Shown: positions 1 through 6,073 of the stretch, one piece after another
How the letters are laid out: every line of letters begins with the position of its first letter
Numbering within the stretch: position 1 is the first letter of the stretch
Source: Clostridia bacterium
GTDB taxonomy: Bacteria > Bacillota > Clostridia > Christensenellales > Aristaeellaceae
DNA length: 9,635 nucleotides
NCBI GenBank assembly: GCA_016295665.1
Contig: JAEDKS010000085.1
Coordinates: forward strand, 1-9,635
Direction of reading: 5' to 3'
Notes under the pieces: generated by a model
What the model saw: the letters and a program-made list of their open reading frames with translations, nothing else
The model's database searches: none
What the model was told of the DNA's origin: nothing
Position numbers and translations under genes: made by a program

Positions 1-243
1 CCCGCCCGGATCATGGCGATTGCCGACGTGTTCGACGCGGTGTCGGAGAACCGCTGCTACCGGGCCGCCATGCCCCTGGAGCAGTGCTTTGACATCATCC
101 GGGAGGGGCGCGGCACGGCCTTTGAGCCGCTGCTGGTGGACGTGTTCCTGGACATCCGCCCGAAGATCGAGGAGGCGCACCGGCAGGAGGAGCGGGCGGC
201 GCTGCAGCTGGCCCGGATGCCGTCGGAGCAGGAGACGGCCTGA
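1..243 (+). CDS. HD-GYP-type cyclic-di-GMP phosphodiesterase, C-terminal fragment (5' end outside window)
   Basis: The reading frame is open from the first base and ends at TGA 241-243, leaving 80 residues. The opening segment PARIMAIADVFDAVSENRCY matches the conserved tail of HD-GYP domains, where an A-R-I-(M/L)-x-(I/V)-A-D-x-(F/Y)-D-A block followed by R-x-Y-R-x-A-M lies downstream of the HD and GYP motifs. Those metal-binding motifs would lie upstream and are not visible, so catalytic competence cannot be judged. Family knowledge: HD-GYP proteins hydrolyse cyclic di-GMP and are often fused to response-regulator receiver domains; which sensor is attached here cannot be seen. The last 25 or so residues are a charged Glu/Arg/Gln-rich helical tail. 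The next gene begins 75 nt downstream on the same strand with no terminator between, so co-transcription is possible. Confidence 0.82.
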   Translation, partial: PARIMAIADVFDAVSENRCYRAAMPLEQCFDIIREGRGTAFEPLLVDVFLDIRPKIEEAHRQEERAALQLARMPSEQETA

Positions 244-318
244 GGGCGGAAGCACAAAAGACGAAATAAGAGAAAAGAAAATGGGAAACGAATCGGTTGA
301 TGTGAGGGGGTCTGAAGA

Positions 319-2595
319 ATGCTATCATGCAGGCGTATGGTGTGCCTGATGCTGTGTCTGTGCCTCTGTCTGGCGGCGCTGCCGGTGCGGGCGGAGGAAA
401 CGGACGGGTTCTACGAGGAATATGAGGCAACCATGACCTATGCCCAGGATCTGGTGACCCGCGGCGACCGGGTGCTGGCGCTGGGCGGCGGGATCATATT
501 TGACTATGACCCGGCGGAGCGTGCCTGGCACACGGCCCGGGAACAGCAGGCGCTGGACGAGGCGGGGTATCGGGAGCAGCTGGGCGGCATGGACTGCGAG
601 CTGATGTGCGCCGCAGCGGACGGAGAGACGCTGTACCTGCTCTACCTGGTCTACGATGAGGAATACCGCCCGACGGCCTGTCTGGCGAAGCTGGACGCGG
701 AGGATGCTTTCACCGTCATCGGCGAGGTGGCGCTGGGCATGGCGGAGGGCAGCTATCCCCAGCTCTACGGCATGGCGGTGGCGGGGGATGCGCTGGTGCT
801 GTGCTACTGGAACGACATGATGTCCAACTATGGCACCAACACGCTGCTGCGCGTCAGCACCGTGGACGCCTCGGTGAAGGAGCTGGGCGTGCAGCCCGTG
901 TCCCGGCCCTGCGCGTACCGGGACGGGAAGCTGCTGGTGCGGTACTTTGACTACGAGCGCTCCTGGACGGAGGGCAGCATGACCTGTCCGCAGATCATGG
1001 AGCTGGATCCCATGACTGGCGCTACCACCCTGGTGTGCACTATGCCGAACTACAACTGCGGCGGTCTGGCCTGGGACGCGGCGACGGACACCATCTTCTT
1101 TGCCGACGGCTCCTGCGTGTACCGGCTGACATCGGGCGCGACGGAGATAGAGAAATGCGGCGTGCTGCTGCCCTGCTACGGGCACGATGATTCCCCGGCG
1201 GCGGTGGTGGGGGACCGCTACTTCGTGCGGGACTATCAGGCGGAAACGGGCGTTGCCGTCTCCACCACGGATCCGGCGATGATGCCCGCGAAATCCCTGC
1301 GGCTGGGCATCGGCTACGCGGATGACCAGGTGCGCGCCTATGCGGCGGCCCATCCGGACGTGGCGTTGGAGATCACCGAATCCACGCTGGACACACAGGC
1401 CATCACCCAGGGCATGCTGACCGGCGAGAGCGGCGTGGACGTGTACCGGCTGACCGTGTCGGCGGGGGTGTTCAGCGCTCTCCGGGACAAGGGCTACTGC
1501 CTTGATCTGTCCGGCAGTCAGGTGCTGACGGAGGCGGTGGCGGGCATGTACCCCCGCATGACGGAGCTGCTGTACCGGGGCGGGAAGCTGTGCGCCGTAC
1601 CCGCCCAGCTCAATGCCTCGGTGGATTTCTGTTACTATCCCGAGGTGCTGGAGGCGGTGGGGCTCACCGAGGATGACCTGCCCGCCACCTGGGCGGAGTT
1701 CTTCGATTTCATCCAGTACTGGTATGATGACATCGCCCCGGAATGGGAGGATGAGTACAGCCTGCTGGAGAGTCAGGGCATGCTCAGCTTTGAGAACCTG
1801 TTCAGCCTGCTCCTTTCCGCGCAGCTCATCAGCGGTGAGGCGAGCGGGGAGCTGATTACCTTCAACACCCCGGCCTTCCTGAACGCGCTCAGCCGTCTGG
1901 AGGCGCTGCGCCCGGCGCTGGAGGACATGGCGCCGGACAGCGACGGGGGAAACTATGTCGTCTACAATGCCGCCGAGGAGAGCGAACCCACCTGCCTGCT
2001 GTCCGTCTACAACGACGTGCTCAGCAACAGCAGCTGGAGAACCTGGGAAAGCGTGCCCCTGCGCCTGTCCGTGGAGACGGGGGAGGAGGCGTATATCGCC
2101 GGTCACCTGTCGGTGTACTTCGTCAACCCCAACAGCGCCAATCGGGAGACTGCCATGGAATTTCTGGAGTACTTGGTGACGAACATGGATGCGCAGACCC
2201 GCATCCTGCTCTGCCCGGATGCCAACGACCCGGTGGAGACCAGCTACTACCAGGAGTTCCTCAGCAGTGCGCAGCGCGATCTGGAGAGCGCGGAGCGGAA
2301 CCTGGAGAACGCCGCCCCGGAGGATGCCGCCGACATGCAGGACTGGGTGGACAGCGCCCGGGAGTATCTGACCTATGTGGAGGACAACTTCCACTGGGAG
2401 TACACCGCGGAGGACATCGCCGCCTACCGGGCGCTGGCCCCCTCCATCGTCATCGCCACCAACAGCTGGGCCTCCGGCGACCTGACCAACCTGCAGAACG
2501 CCATGACCCGCTACATGGACGGCAACATGACTGCGGAGCAGTTTGTGCGGGAGTTCGACCGCATCATGAGCATGATGCAGATGGAAAACCAGTAA
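319..2595 (+). CDS. Secreted protein with propeller-like N-terminal half and ABC solute-binding-like C-terminal half
   Basis: The protein has 758 residues. The start is set by GAGGGGG at 304-310, 8 nt before ATG 319. Residues 1-25 form a signal peptide with an unusual Cys-rich core (MLCLCLCLAAL) and a likely signal peptidase I site after PVRA. No lipobox is evident, whereas Gram-positive solute-binding proteins usually are lipoproteins. Residues about 30-325 contain repeated beta-type segments (for example GDRVLALGGG, GDALVLCYW, DGKLLVRYF, ATDTIFFADG) that suggest a propeller-like module. From about residue 327 (LRLGIGYADDQVRAYAAAHP) to about 620 it reads like a family 1 extracellular solute-binding protein, including P-A-T-W-A-E-F near 455-460 and VNPNSANRETAMEFLEYL near 602-619. 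Residues 645-693 form a charged helical insertion, followed by a helical tail. No ABC permease or ATPase is nearby, so the ligand is unknown. Carbohydrate capture is an inference from the neighbouring kdu genes. The coding frame is sure; the function is moderately so. Confidence 0.85.
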   Translation: MLSCRRMVCLMLCLCLCLAALPVRAEETDGFYEEYEATMTYAQDLVTRGDRVLALGGGIIFDYDPAERAWHTAREQQALDEAGYREQLGGMDCELMCAAADGETLYLLYLVYDEEYRPTACLAKLDAEDAFTVIGEVALGMAEGSYPQLYGMAVAGDALVLCYWNDMMSNYGTNTLLRVSTVDASVKELGVQPVSRPCAYRDGKLLVRYFDYERSWTEGSMTCPQIMELDPMTGATTLVCTMPNYNCGGLAWDAATDTIFFADGSCVYRLTSGATEIEKCGVLLPCYGHDDSPAAVVGDRYFVRDYQAETGVAVSTTDPAMMPAKSLRLGIGYADDQVRAYAAAHPDVALEITESTLDTQAITQGMLTGESGVDVYRLTVSAGVFSALRDKGYCLDLSGSQVLTEAVAGMYPRMTELLYRGGKLCAVPAQLNASVDFCYYPEVLEAVGLTEDDLPATWAEFFDFIQYWYDDIAPEWEDEYSLLESQGMLSFENLFSLLLSAQLISGEASGELITFNTPAFLNALSRLEALRPALEDMAPDSDGGNYVVYNAAEESEPTCLLSVYNDVLSNSSWRTWESVPLRLSVETGEEAYIAGHLSVYFVNPNSANRETAMEFLEYLVTNMDAQTRILLCPDANDPVETSYYQEFLSSAQRDLESAERNLENAAPEDAADMQDWVDSAREYLTYVEDNFHWEYTAEDIAAYRALAPSIVIATNSWASGDLTNLQNAMTRYMDGNMTAEQFVREFDRIMSMMQMENQ

Positions 2596-2610
2596 GTACC
2601 ATCCGGTTAC

Positions 2611-2649
2611 CGGGAGGGCGCGGCAGCAGATGCCCGCCCTCCTGTTTTT
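2611..2649 (+). terminator. Intrinsic terminator after the solute-binding-like gene
   Basis: GGAGGGCG (2613-2620) pairs with CGCCCTCC (2635-2642), extended outward by a G-U and a C-G pair and inward by GGC/GCC with a one-base bulge. TTTTT follows directly at 2645-2649. It lies 15 nt after the TAA of the upstream gene and separates it from the kdu operon. Confidence 0.88.
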
Positions 2650-2692
2650 GTCCGGAAGGGGCGAAAAAATGTCCAATCAATGAAATTTCCCC

Positions 2693-2721
2693 TTTTCAAA
2701 ATGAAAAATCCGTTGTACAAT
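2693..2721 (+). promoter_or_regulatory. Predicted sigma-A promoter of the kduI-kduD operon
   Basis: A -35 box TTTTCA (2693-2698, 4 of 6 consensus) and a -10 box TACAAT (2716-2721, 5 of 6) are separated by 17 nt. The region is AT-rich, unlike the flanking genes, and lies between the terminator at 2611-2649 and the kduI ribosome-binding site. Transcription would begin near 2728, giving a leader of about 85 nt. This is prediction by inspection only. Confidence 0.6.
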
Positions 2722-2734
2722 ATAAGCAACGGAT
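2708..2734. promoter_or_regulatory. Perfect 8+8 bp inverted repeat over the kdu -10 box, candidate operator
   Basis: ATCCGTTG (2708-2715) and CAACGGAT (2727-2734) are perfect reverse complements separated by 11 bp, TACAATATAAG, which contains the predicted -10 hexamer. A smaller palindrome, TTGTACAA (2713-2720), is nested at the left arm. A repressor bound here would block RNA polymerase, which fits a substrate-induced catabolic operon. Uronate genes in bacteria are commonly controlled by GntR/FadR-type or LacI/IclR-type repressors (family knowledge). Which protein binds here is not shown. The arms could alternatively form a hairpin in a transcript reading through from upstream. Confidence 0.55.
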
Positions 2735-2736
2735 AC

Positions 2737-2777
2737 AAACGGCAGCTCTGAACGAGGTACCGTTTCTGTCTGTTCAG
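2737..2777 (+). other. Interleaved complementary segments in the kduI leader, possible H-type pseudoknot
   Basis: AAACGG (2737-2742) can pair with CCGTTT (2760-2765), and CTGAAC (2748-2753) can pair with GTTCAG (2772-2777). The two 6-bp helices interleave, which is the topology of an H-type pseudoknot with 5-6 nt connecting loops. The element lies wholly in the predicted leader, ending 23 nt before the Shine-Dalgarno sequence. Alternatively the two pairings are mutually exclusive hairpins. Six-base complements of this kind can arise by chance. Confidence 0.3.
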
Positions 2778-2812
2778 CCATGAAAGTATTTACACGACCG
2801 AGGAGGATGAGC

Positions 2813-3643
2813 ATGGAACTGCGCACGGCGTCTTCGCCGCGTGATGTCAAGACCTATGACACACAGCGGCTGCGCGAGGAATTTCTGATCGAGGAGCTGT
2901 TTCCTGCGGATGATGTGAAGATGGTGTACAGCCACATCGACCGCATCATCACGGGCGGCTGCAAGCCGGTTGACCGGGTGCTGACCCTGGCGGCGGGGGA
3001 TGAGCTGCGTGCGGAGTACTTCCTGCAGCGCCGGGAGATGGGCATCATCAACATCGGCGGCGAGGGCCGGGTCACCGTGGACGGCACCGTGTACACCCTG
3101 CGGCACAAGGACGGCCTCTACATCGGTCGTGGTTCCCGGGATATCGCGCTGGAGAGCGCTGACCCCGCGAACCCCGCCAAGTTCTACTTCAACTCCTGCC
3201 CCGCCCACAAGGCCTATCCCACCGTGTACATCCGCCCCGAGGACTGCGTGCGCGTGGAGCTGGGCAGCCTGGAGCAGAGCAATCATCGCACCATCTGCAA
3301 GTACATCCTGCCTGGTCAGGTGGAAAGCTGCCAGCTGGTGATGGGCATGACGAAGCTGGAGCCCGGCAGCGTGTGGAACACCATGCCCTGCCATACCCAT
3401 GACCGCCGCATGGAGGTCTATCTCTACTTCGATATGCCCGAGGATGCCTTCGTGATGCACTTCATGGGCGAGGGTCAGGAGACCCGTCACATCATCATGC
3501 GCAACGAGCAGGCGGTCATCAGCCCCTCCTGGAGCATCCACTCCGGCGCGGGCAGCCAGGCCTATACCTTCATCTGGGGCATGTGCGGCGAGAATCAGGA
3601 CTTCGACGACATGGACGGCATCGCCACGAAGGATCTGCTGTAA
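2813..3643 (+). CDS. kduI: 5-dehydro-4-deoxy-D-glucuronate isomerase (4-deoxy-L-threo-5-hexosulose-uronate ketol-isomerase)
   Basis: KduI is a cytoplasmic isomerase that converts 4-deoxy-L-threo-5-hexosulose uronate, made from unsaturated oligouronides of pectin or glycosaminoglycans, into 3-deoxy-D-glycero-2,5-hexodiulosonate. The 276-residue protein matches the length of Escherichia coli KduI (278) and shares its long conserved blocks, such as MVYSHIDRII, WNTMPCHTHDRRMEVY and EQAVISPSWSIHSG. The cupin-type zinc ligands are present: His194, His196, Glu201 and His243. The start at 2813 is chosen because AGGAGG (2801-2806) lies 6 nt upstream and because homologues begin at this point; an in-frame ATG at 2780 precedes the ribosome-binding site and ATG 2807 abuts it. 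It is the first gene of a two-gene operon with kduD, behind the predicted promoter and dyad. The identification is secure. Confidence 0.96.
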   Translation: MELRTASSPRDVKTYDTQRLREEFLIEELFPADDVKMVYSHIDRIITGGCKPVDRVLTLAAGDELRAEYFLQRREMGIINIGGEGRVTVDGTVYTLRHKDGLYIGRGSRDIALESADPANPAKFYFNSCPAHKAYPTVYIRPEDCVRVELGSLEQSNHRTICKYILPGQVESCQLVMGMTKLEPGSVWNTMPCHTHDRRMEVYLYFDMPEDAFVMHFMGEGQETRHIIMRNEQAVISPSWSIHSGAGSQAYTFIWGMCGENQDFDDMDGIATKDLL

Positions 3644-3697
3644 GCCCCGTCACCACACGCTTCCCCACAACACAGATACAGGAAAGGAGCGATTCCC
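3644..3697 (+). other. kduI-kduD intergenic spacer with kduD ribosome-binding site
   Basis: The 54-nt spacer is rich in C and A and poor in G until the ribosome-binding site, so it is likely unstructured in mRNA. AGGAG at 3685-3689 lies 8 nt before ATG 3698. There is no terminator or promoter, consistent with one kduID transcript. Confidence 0.75.
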
Positions 3698-4492
3698 ATG
3701 AACAATCCGTTCTCTCTGGAGGGCAAGATTGCCCTCGTCACCGGTGCCAGCTACGGCATCGGCTTCGCCATCGCCTGCGCCCTGTCCGACGCCGGCGCCA
3801 CCATCGTCTTCAACGACATCAAGCAGGAGCTGGTGGACAAGGGACTGGCTGCTTACGCCGAGAAGGGCATCAAAGCCCATGGCTACGTCTGCGACGTGAC
3901 CGATGAGGCCGCCGTGCAGGCCACCGTGGCGAAGATCGAGGCCGAGGTGGGCGTCATCGACATTCTGGTCAACAACGCCGGCATCATCAAGCGCATCCCC
4001 ATGCTGGAGATGACCGCCGAGCAGTTCCGTCAGGTCATCGACGTGGACCTGAACGCGCCCTTCATCGTGTCCAAGGCCGTCATCCCCTCCATGATCAAGA
4101 AGGGCCACGGCAAGATCATCAACATCTGCTCCATGATGAGCGAGCTGGGCCGCGAGACCGTCTCCGCCTACGCGGCTGCCAAGGGCGGCCTGAAGATGCT
4201 GACCCGCAACATCTGCTCCGAGTACGGCAAGTACAACATCCAGTGCAACGGCATCGGCCCGGGCTACATCGCCACGCCCCAGACCGCGCCCCTGCGCGAG
4301 ATTCAGCCCGACGGCAGCCGTCATCCCTTTGACCAGTTCATCGTGGCCAAGACCCCTGCCGAGCGCTGGGGCGATCCCGAGGATCTGGGCGGCCCCGCCG
4401 TGTTCCTGGCCTCCGACGCCTCCAACTTCGTCAACGGTCACGTCCTGTACGTGGACGGCGGCATCCTGGCCTACATCGGCAAGCAGCCCTAA
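3698..4492 (+). CDS. kduD: 2-dehydro-3-deoxy-D-gluconate 5-dehydrogenase, short-chain dehydrogenase/reductase
   Basis: This enzyme reduces 3-deoxy-D-glycero-2,5-hexodiulosonate, the KduI product, to 2-keto-3-deoxygluconate, which KdgK and Eda would then take to pyruvate and glyceraldehyde-3-phosphate (neither gene is in the window). The 264-residue protein is a classical SDR: the nucleotide-binding TGASYGIG is at 15-22, NNAG at 92-95, and the catalytic tetrad is Asn119, Ser145, Tyr158 and Lys162. Asp40 at the end of the second beta strand favours NAD(H) over NADP(H). Conserved stretches such as INICSMMSELGRETVSAYAA and the C-terminal GHVLYVDGGILAYIGKQP resemble sequences from gut bacteria often labelled gluconate 5-dehydrogenase. 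Adjacency to kduI supports the KduD role, although activity on gluconate-type substrates cannot be excluded. Its strongly C-ending codon usage suggests high expression. Confidence 0.92.
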   Translation: MNNPFSLEGKIALVTGASYGIGFAIACALSDAGATIVFNDIKQELVDKGLAAYAEKGIKAHGYVCDVTDEAAVQATVAKIEAEVGVIDILVNNAGIIKRIPMLEMTAEQFRQVIDVDLNAPFIVSKAVIPSMIKKGHGKIINICSMMSELGRETVSAYAAAKGGLKMLTRNICSEYGKYNIQCNGIGPGYIATPQTAPLREIQPDGSRHPFDQFIVAKTPAERWGDPEDLGGPAVFLASDASNFVNGHVLYVDGGILAYIGKQP

Positions 4493-4517
4493 TCAGCATA
4501 AGTTACGGTAACCTTCG

Positions 4518-4556
4518 GACCATCATGGGATTACCCCCCCATGATGGTCTATTATT
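4518..4556 (+). terminator. Strong hairpin after kduD, probable terminator with an imperfect U-tract
   Basis: GACCATCATGGG (4518-4529) pairs perfectly over 12 bp with CCCATGATGGTC (4538-4549), leaving an 8-nt loop. The following bases, TATTATT, are T-rich but interrupted, so termination may be incomplete. The loop and right arm include a run of seven C residues (4534-4540). The hairpin starts 25 nt after the kduD stop. Confidence 0.7.
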
Positions 4557-4562
4557 ACGACC

Positions 4563-4611
4563 AAAAAAAGCAAAAACAGTGTTGACAAGCAGGGTAATGT
4601 GATGTTATAAT
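4563..4611 (+). promoter_or_regulatory. Consensus sigma-A promoter with UP-like A-tracts and extended -10, for the CotH-like gene
   Basis: The -35 box TTGACA (4582-4587) and the -10 box TATAAT (4606-4611) are both perfect consensus, spaced 18 nt apart, with TGT immediately before the -10 (4603-4605) forming an extended -10. Upstream, A7 (4563-4569) and A5 (4572-4576) occupy the usual UP-element position. The start would be near 4618, giving a leader of about 140 nt. This is by far the strongest promoter visible in the window. Confidence 0.9.
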
Positions 4612-4616
4612 ATTAC
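4594..4616. promoter_or_regulatory. Imperfect dyad across the CotH-like promoter spacer and -10, weak operator candidate
   Basis: GTAAT (4594-4598) and ATTAC (4612-4616) are perfect arms, and within the 23-bp span 8 of 11 symmetric positions are complementary. It overlaps the -10 box, so a bound regulator could restrain an otherwise very strong promoter. The AT-rich composition makes chance symmetry fairly likely. Confidence 0.3.
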
Positions 4617-4660
4617 GGGATTCATATATGATTTGTTTCGCATGTTCGTCAGATTCAGAC

Positions 4661-4686
4661 AGGAGGTGCCCCCTTTGCAGCAGTAA
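4661..4686 (+). other. Perfect Shine-Dalgarno with a three-codon leader ORF (TTG CAG CAG TAA) in the CotH-like leader
   Basis: AGGAGGTG (4661-4668) is an exact match to the anti-Shine-Dalgarno complement. Eight nt after AGGAGG, TTG (4675) opens a frame reading TTG-CAG-CAG-TAA that stops at 4686, 73 nt before the real start. No longer frame uses this site. It may initiate a tiny leader peptide, capture ribosomes, or be a chance or vestigial site. No experiment supports translation. Confidence 0.35.
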
Positions 4687-4759
4687 GCGCGTTTCACCGT
4701 CACGAAAGAAGCTGCGCCATATGGTGCTTGAGAATAGAACATCGAAGGAGAATACAACC

Positions 4760-6013
4760 ATGACAAAAATGGTGAAATTGGTTTTCGTGGCAGTTTTGGT
4801 GCTTTTGCTTGCCCTCCCCGCAGCTCAGGCTGACATCGCAGATACTACGCTGGACGTGGTGATGCTGGAGGTGGACGAGGCGCTGCTACTGGACGCCTCC
4901 GCGGCTACGGTCAGCTACCTGCCCGCCGGTGCCCAGGAACCCGCCTTCACGGTGGAAATGGCCATGGTGCCGTCCCGGGAGATTGGTTATGATCTGCCCC
5001 AACAGAGCGTGATGCTCACCGTGACGGGCGACCCCATTGATTACCCGCTCTTCTCTCAGCGGGGCTACACCGTTTTCTCTGCGCTGGAGCTGACAAGCGG
5101 CGGCGGTGATGCCACCTTCACCCGCCTGGCGGACTGGCTGCAGACGGGCATGATTCAGCAAAATGAGGAAATCGAGCTGGCTACCCTGGCCAGCAAGCCC
5201 GTGGTGGTCTATGTGAACGGGCAGTACTGGGGACAATACATGCTGCGCGAGGTCATCAGCGGCGAGACGCTCTGCCGGCAGGCGGGCTTCGGCGTGGAAG
5301 ATGCAGACGCGGTGAGCATCGTATACGCCTCCGGCTGGACGCAGCAGGGGAACCGGGACGCGTACCAGCAGCTGTTGGCGGAGCTGAGCACGGCGGAGCA
5401 TGTGGACGCGGCCTGGCTGGCGGAGCGCCTGGATGTGGATAGCTATCTGGACTGGCTGGCAGTGAAGATGTACCTGGGTGACAGCGATCCGAGCGGCGTG
5501 GTGTACTATCAGCTGCCGGACGGGAAGTGGCGCTGCGCGGACAGCCGCTTCTCCTGGGGCCTGTTCCATTCGACCTATGTCGCCTCGGATGCCTACCTGA
5601 GCGAGGACGGCATGACCGTACTGCACCTGGACAACAGCATTTTCCTGAGCCTGCTGGCGGTGGAGGAATACCGCGAGCTGTTCCTGACGAAGGTCGGTGC
5701 GCTGTACCAAACCTGGACCACCGAGGCGATGCAATCCGCGCTGGACGAGTGCGTGGCGGTGATGGCCCCGGAGATGCCCACCCACTTCACACGCTGGGCG
5801 CCAGAGAACGACACGGAGGTCAACAGCGAGCTGTCTCAGGATCCAGACGAGGCCCTGGCGTACTGGCAGAGGCGCATCACCCGGATGCGGGACGGCACCA
5901 TGGTGAAGCGGCCCTACTACATCTACCAGGATATCCAGACTGCCTTCGGATTGAGCGAGGCGGAGATGGTACAGTACTTCGGCAGCGAGGTACCCATAGC
6001 GCCTGCGGAGTAA
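4760..6013 (+). CDS. Secreted CotH-kinase-like protein with a degenerate acidic motif
   Basis: The start at 4760 is supported by GAAGGAG (4744-4750), 9 nt upstream, and by an immediate signal peptide ending at AAQA (residue 24). The product is 417 residues and no lipobox is seen. The family signature is clear: VYVNGQYWGQYMLRE (150-164), a helical segment DSYLDWLAVKMYLGDSDPSG (227-246), DGKWR (254-258), and a C-terminal THFTRW (341-346) plus RRITRM..R (371-384). CotH proteins are atypical protein kinases of spore coats and other secreted or surface proteins (family knowledge). Members normally have D-x-D-(W/Y)-G shortly after the K-W-R segment; here the aligned positions read R263-F264-S265-W266-G267, so both acidic residues appear lost. 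It may be a pseudokinase or have another role. The strong vegetative-type promoter argues against purely sporulation control. Confidence 0.8.
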   Translation: MTKMVKLVFVAVLVLLLALPAAQADIADTTLDVVMLEVDEALLLDASAATVSYLPAGAQEPAFTVEMAMVPSREIGYDLPQQSVMLTVTGDPIDYPLFSQRGYTVFSALELTSGGGDATFTRLADWLQTGMIQQNEEIELATLASKPVVVYVNGQYWGQYMLREVISGETLCRQAGFGVEDADAVSIVYASGWTQQGNRDAYQQLLAELSTAEHVDAAWLAERLDVDSYLDWLAVKMYLGDSDPSGVVYYQLPDGKWRCADSRFSWGLFHSTYVASDAYLSEDGMTVLHLDNSIFLSLLAVEEYRELFLTKVGALYQTWTTEAMQSALDECVAVMAPEMPTHFTRWAPENDTEVNSELSQDPDEALAYWQRRITRMRDGTMVKRPYYIYQDIQTAFGLSEAEMVQYFGSEVPIAPAE

Positions 6014-6028
6014 AAGCAAGCATGAGCA

Positions 6029-6058
6029 GGATGGGGAAGGAGGCTTTCCCGTCCTTTT
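6029..6058 (+). terminator. Intrinsic terminator after the CotH-like gene
   Basis: GGATGGGGAAG (6029-6039) pairs over 11 bp, including two G-U pairs, with CTTTCCCGTCC (6044-6054) around the loop GAGG. TTTT (6055-6058) follows. It lies 15 nt after the TAA. Confidence 0.85.
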
Positions 6059-6073
6059 GTGTTGTGGACATGC

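Noticed and set aside
244..318. Possible promoter in the AT-richer gap before the solute-binding-like gene.
   Set aside because: No -35/-10 pair with acceptable spacing and match was found by eye; only the ribosome-binding site is convincing.
325..2676. A 783-residue open frame antisense to the solute-binding-like gene.
   Set aside because: Its translation is dominated by His, Arg, Gln, Val and Gly with no recognisable motif, it mirrors the codon positions of the sense gene, and it crosses the terminator at 2611-2649. It is a by-product of high GC and codon bias.
2780..2812. Longer KduI starting at ATG 2780.
   Set aside because: It would place the AGGAGG site inside the gene, and homologues align from the methionine at 2813.
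4502..4512. Palindrome GTTAC-G-GTAAC just after kduD.
   Set aside because: It has only 5-bp arms and no promoter or gene start nearby; the hairpin at 4518-4549 explains the region better.
4628..4759. N-terminal extension of the CotH-like protein from ATG 4628, giving a C-x2-C-x7-C-x2-C pattern resembling a zinc ribbon.
   Set aside because: ATG 4628 lies about 10 nt from the predicted transcription start and has no Shine-Dalgarno, while ATG 4760 has GAAGGAG and begins directly with a signal peptide. The cysteine spacing is probably chance. ATG 4721, also in frame, has only a poor ribosome-binding site.
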